Notes under the pieces: model-generated
What the model was told of the DNA's origin: nothing
Database searches by the model: none
Seen by the model: the letters and a program-made list of their open reading frames with translations, nothing else
Position numbers and translations under genes: made by a program
In this document: positions 6,076-6,837 of the stretch, piece after piece
Position numbering within the stretch: the first letter of the stretch is position 1
Layout of the letters: the number at the start of each line of letters is the position of its first letter
Assembly (NCBI GenBank): GCA_025353525.1
Contig: JANXOO010001105.1
Location: 1 to 6,837 of the forward strand
DNA: 6,837 bases
Direction: 5' to 3'
Source of the DNA: Schlesneria sp.
GTDB taxonomy: Bacteria; Planctomycetota; Planctomycetia; Planctomycetales; Planctomycetaceae

Positions 6076-6837
6076 ATGGGCAAGCCGACAGGTTTTAAAG
6101 AATTTCAGCGTCAGACTCCGAACGAGCAGGATCCGCGATTGCGAATCCTCAACTGGAACGAGTTTCACGAGCACATGCCGGAGAAAGAACTGCGCACACA
6201 GGGAGCGCGGTGTATGGATTGCGGTGTTCCTTTCTGCCATACCGGGACATTGATGGCCGGAATGGCCGCAGGATGCCCGGTCAACAATCTCATCCCGGAA
6301 TGGAACGATCTCGCCTATCGCGGCCACTGGCGCGAAGCACTTGATCGGCTGCACAAAACGAATAATTTCCCCGAGTTTACCGGACGTGTCTGCCCGGCAC
6401 CGTGCGAAGGCTCGTGTGTCCTGGGGATCACCAACCCTGCCGTGACGATCAAGAATATCGAATGCTCGATCATCGATCACGGATTCGCGCAAGGTTGGGT
6501 TCAACCGAGTCCTCCGCAAACGCGGACGGGAAAGCGGGTTGCCATTGTCGGTTCGGGGCCAGCGGGATTGGCCGCTGCTGCTCAGCTTAACAGTGTCGGC
6601 CATACCGTCACCGTTTTCGAGCGAGCCGACCGGATTGGCGGGTTGCTGATGTACGGCATTCCGAACATGAAGCTGGACAAGCGCGAGGTCGTCGAACGGC
6701 GCATCAGGCTCATGGAGCAGGAAGGCGTCAAGTTCATCTGCAATGCAAGCGTTGGCGACAACGTGGAGGCGCAGCTGCTGCTGCGCGACTACGACGCGGT
6801 GGTGATCTGCACCGGTGCCACGCAGCCGCGCGACCTG
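6076..6837 (+). CDS. gltD: Glutamate synthase small subunit, N-terminal part (runs off the window)
   Basis: The first 254 residues of a protein usually near 480-490; the frame is open to the window edge. GltD oxidises NAD(P)H on FAD and passes electrons through [4Fe-4S] clusters to GltB. The N-terminus [13 protein letters not shown] is typical. Cluster cysteines are 46, 49, 54 and 67 in one group (C-x2-C-x4-C-x12-C; longer last spacing than the compact C-x3-C of the E. coli protein) and 106, 110, 114 in [10 protein letters not shown]. The FAD Rossmann motif is GSGPAG (159-164) with Glu182 in [23 protein letters not shown] (189-202) and [10 protein letters not shown] at the end are also family hallmarks. 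The ATG at 6076 is the only plausible start: upstream in frame there is no ATG, GTG or TTG before the TGA at 5998. No Shine-Dalgarno string is close. The 200-base gap after gltB is large for this subunit pair and holds a leader element. Codon usage turns markedly GC-rich after about 6660. Confidence 0.96.
   Translation, partial: MGKPTGFKEFQRQTPNEQDPRLRILNWNEFHEHMPEKELRTQGARCMDCGVPFCHTGTLMAGMAAGCPVNNLIPEWNDLAYRGHWREALDRLHKTNNFPEFTGRVCPAPCEGSCVLGITNPAVTIKNIECSIIDHGFAQGWVQPSPPQTRTGKRVAIVGSGPAGLAAAAQLNSVGHTVTVFERADRIGGLLMYGIPNMKLDKREVVERRIRLMEQEGVKFICNASVGDNVEAQLLLRDYDAVVICTGATQPRDL

Noticed and set aside
6020..6253. Open frame of 77 codons starting at ATG 6020
   Set aside because: It overlaps gltD in another frame, begins inside the leader element and has no family-like features; gltD from 6076 explains the conserved sequence.

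Overview
The window holds the glutamate synthase locus of a bacterium. Three protein genes lie head to tail on the + strand: a LysR-family regulator (91-1083), the complete large subunit of NAD(P)H-type glutamate synthase, gltB (1286-5875), and the first 254 codons of the small subunit, gltD (6076 to the window edge). Protein style, moderate GC content and the near absence of Shine-Dalgarno sequences at gltB and gltD suggest a planctomycete. This is a judgement from familiarity, not a search result, and should be treated as tentative.

Layout: 1-90 is the leader of the regulator gene; 91-1083 the regulator; 1084-1285 a spacer with two consecutive hairpins just after the regulator stop; 1286-5875 gltB; 5876-6075 an unusually long spacer for a subunit pair, with one clear hairpin and a conserved leader element; 6076-6837 partial gltD. 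GltB takes the amide nitrogen from glutamine and makes glutamate from 2-oxoglutarate, using electrons that GltD draws from NAD(P)H. The short segment after the FMN-domain glycine motif lacks the ferredoxin-loop insertion, and gltD lies next door, so this is the pyridine-nucleotide enzyme rather than the ferredoxin enzyme. The LysR protein may control the operon, as GltC does in Bacillus, but nothing in the sequence proves it.

The most interesting signal is non-coding. The leader of the LysR gene (about 12-80) and the leader of gltD (about 5972-6045) are clearly related to each other. They share ACGTCAC, then CTG-N-RTG-AGCA, a T-rich stretch, CGCAYCAGCA and CCTSGCCGCSAGAGG. Two small helices formed by these blocks show compensatory base changes between the copies, and spacing in the 3' half is identical. 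This looks like a structured RNA leader present twice at one nitrogen-assimilation locus. I cannot match it to a named RNA family. A second, weaker oddity is a sharp rise in GC-ending codons in the last 59 codons of gltD.
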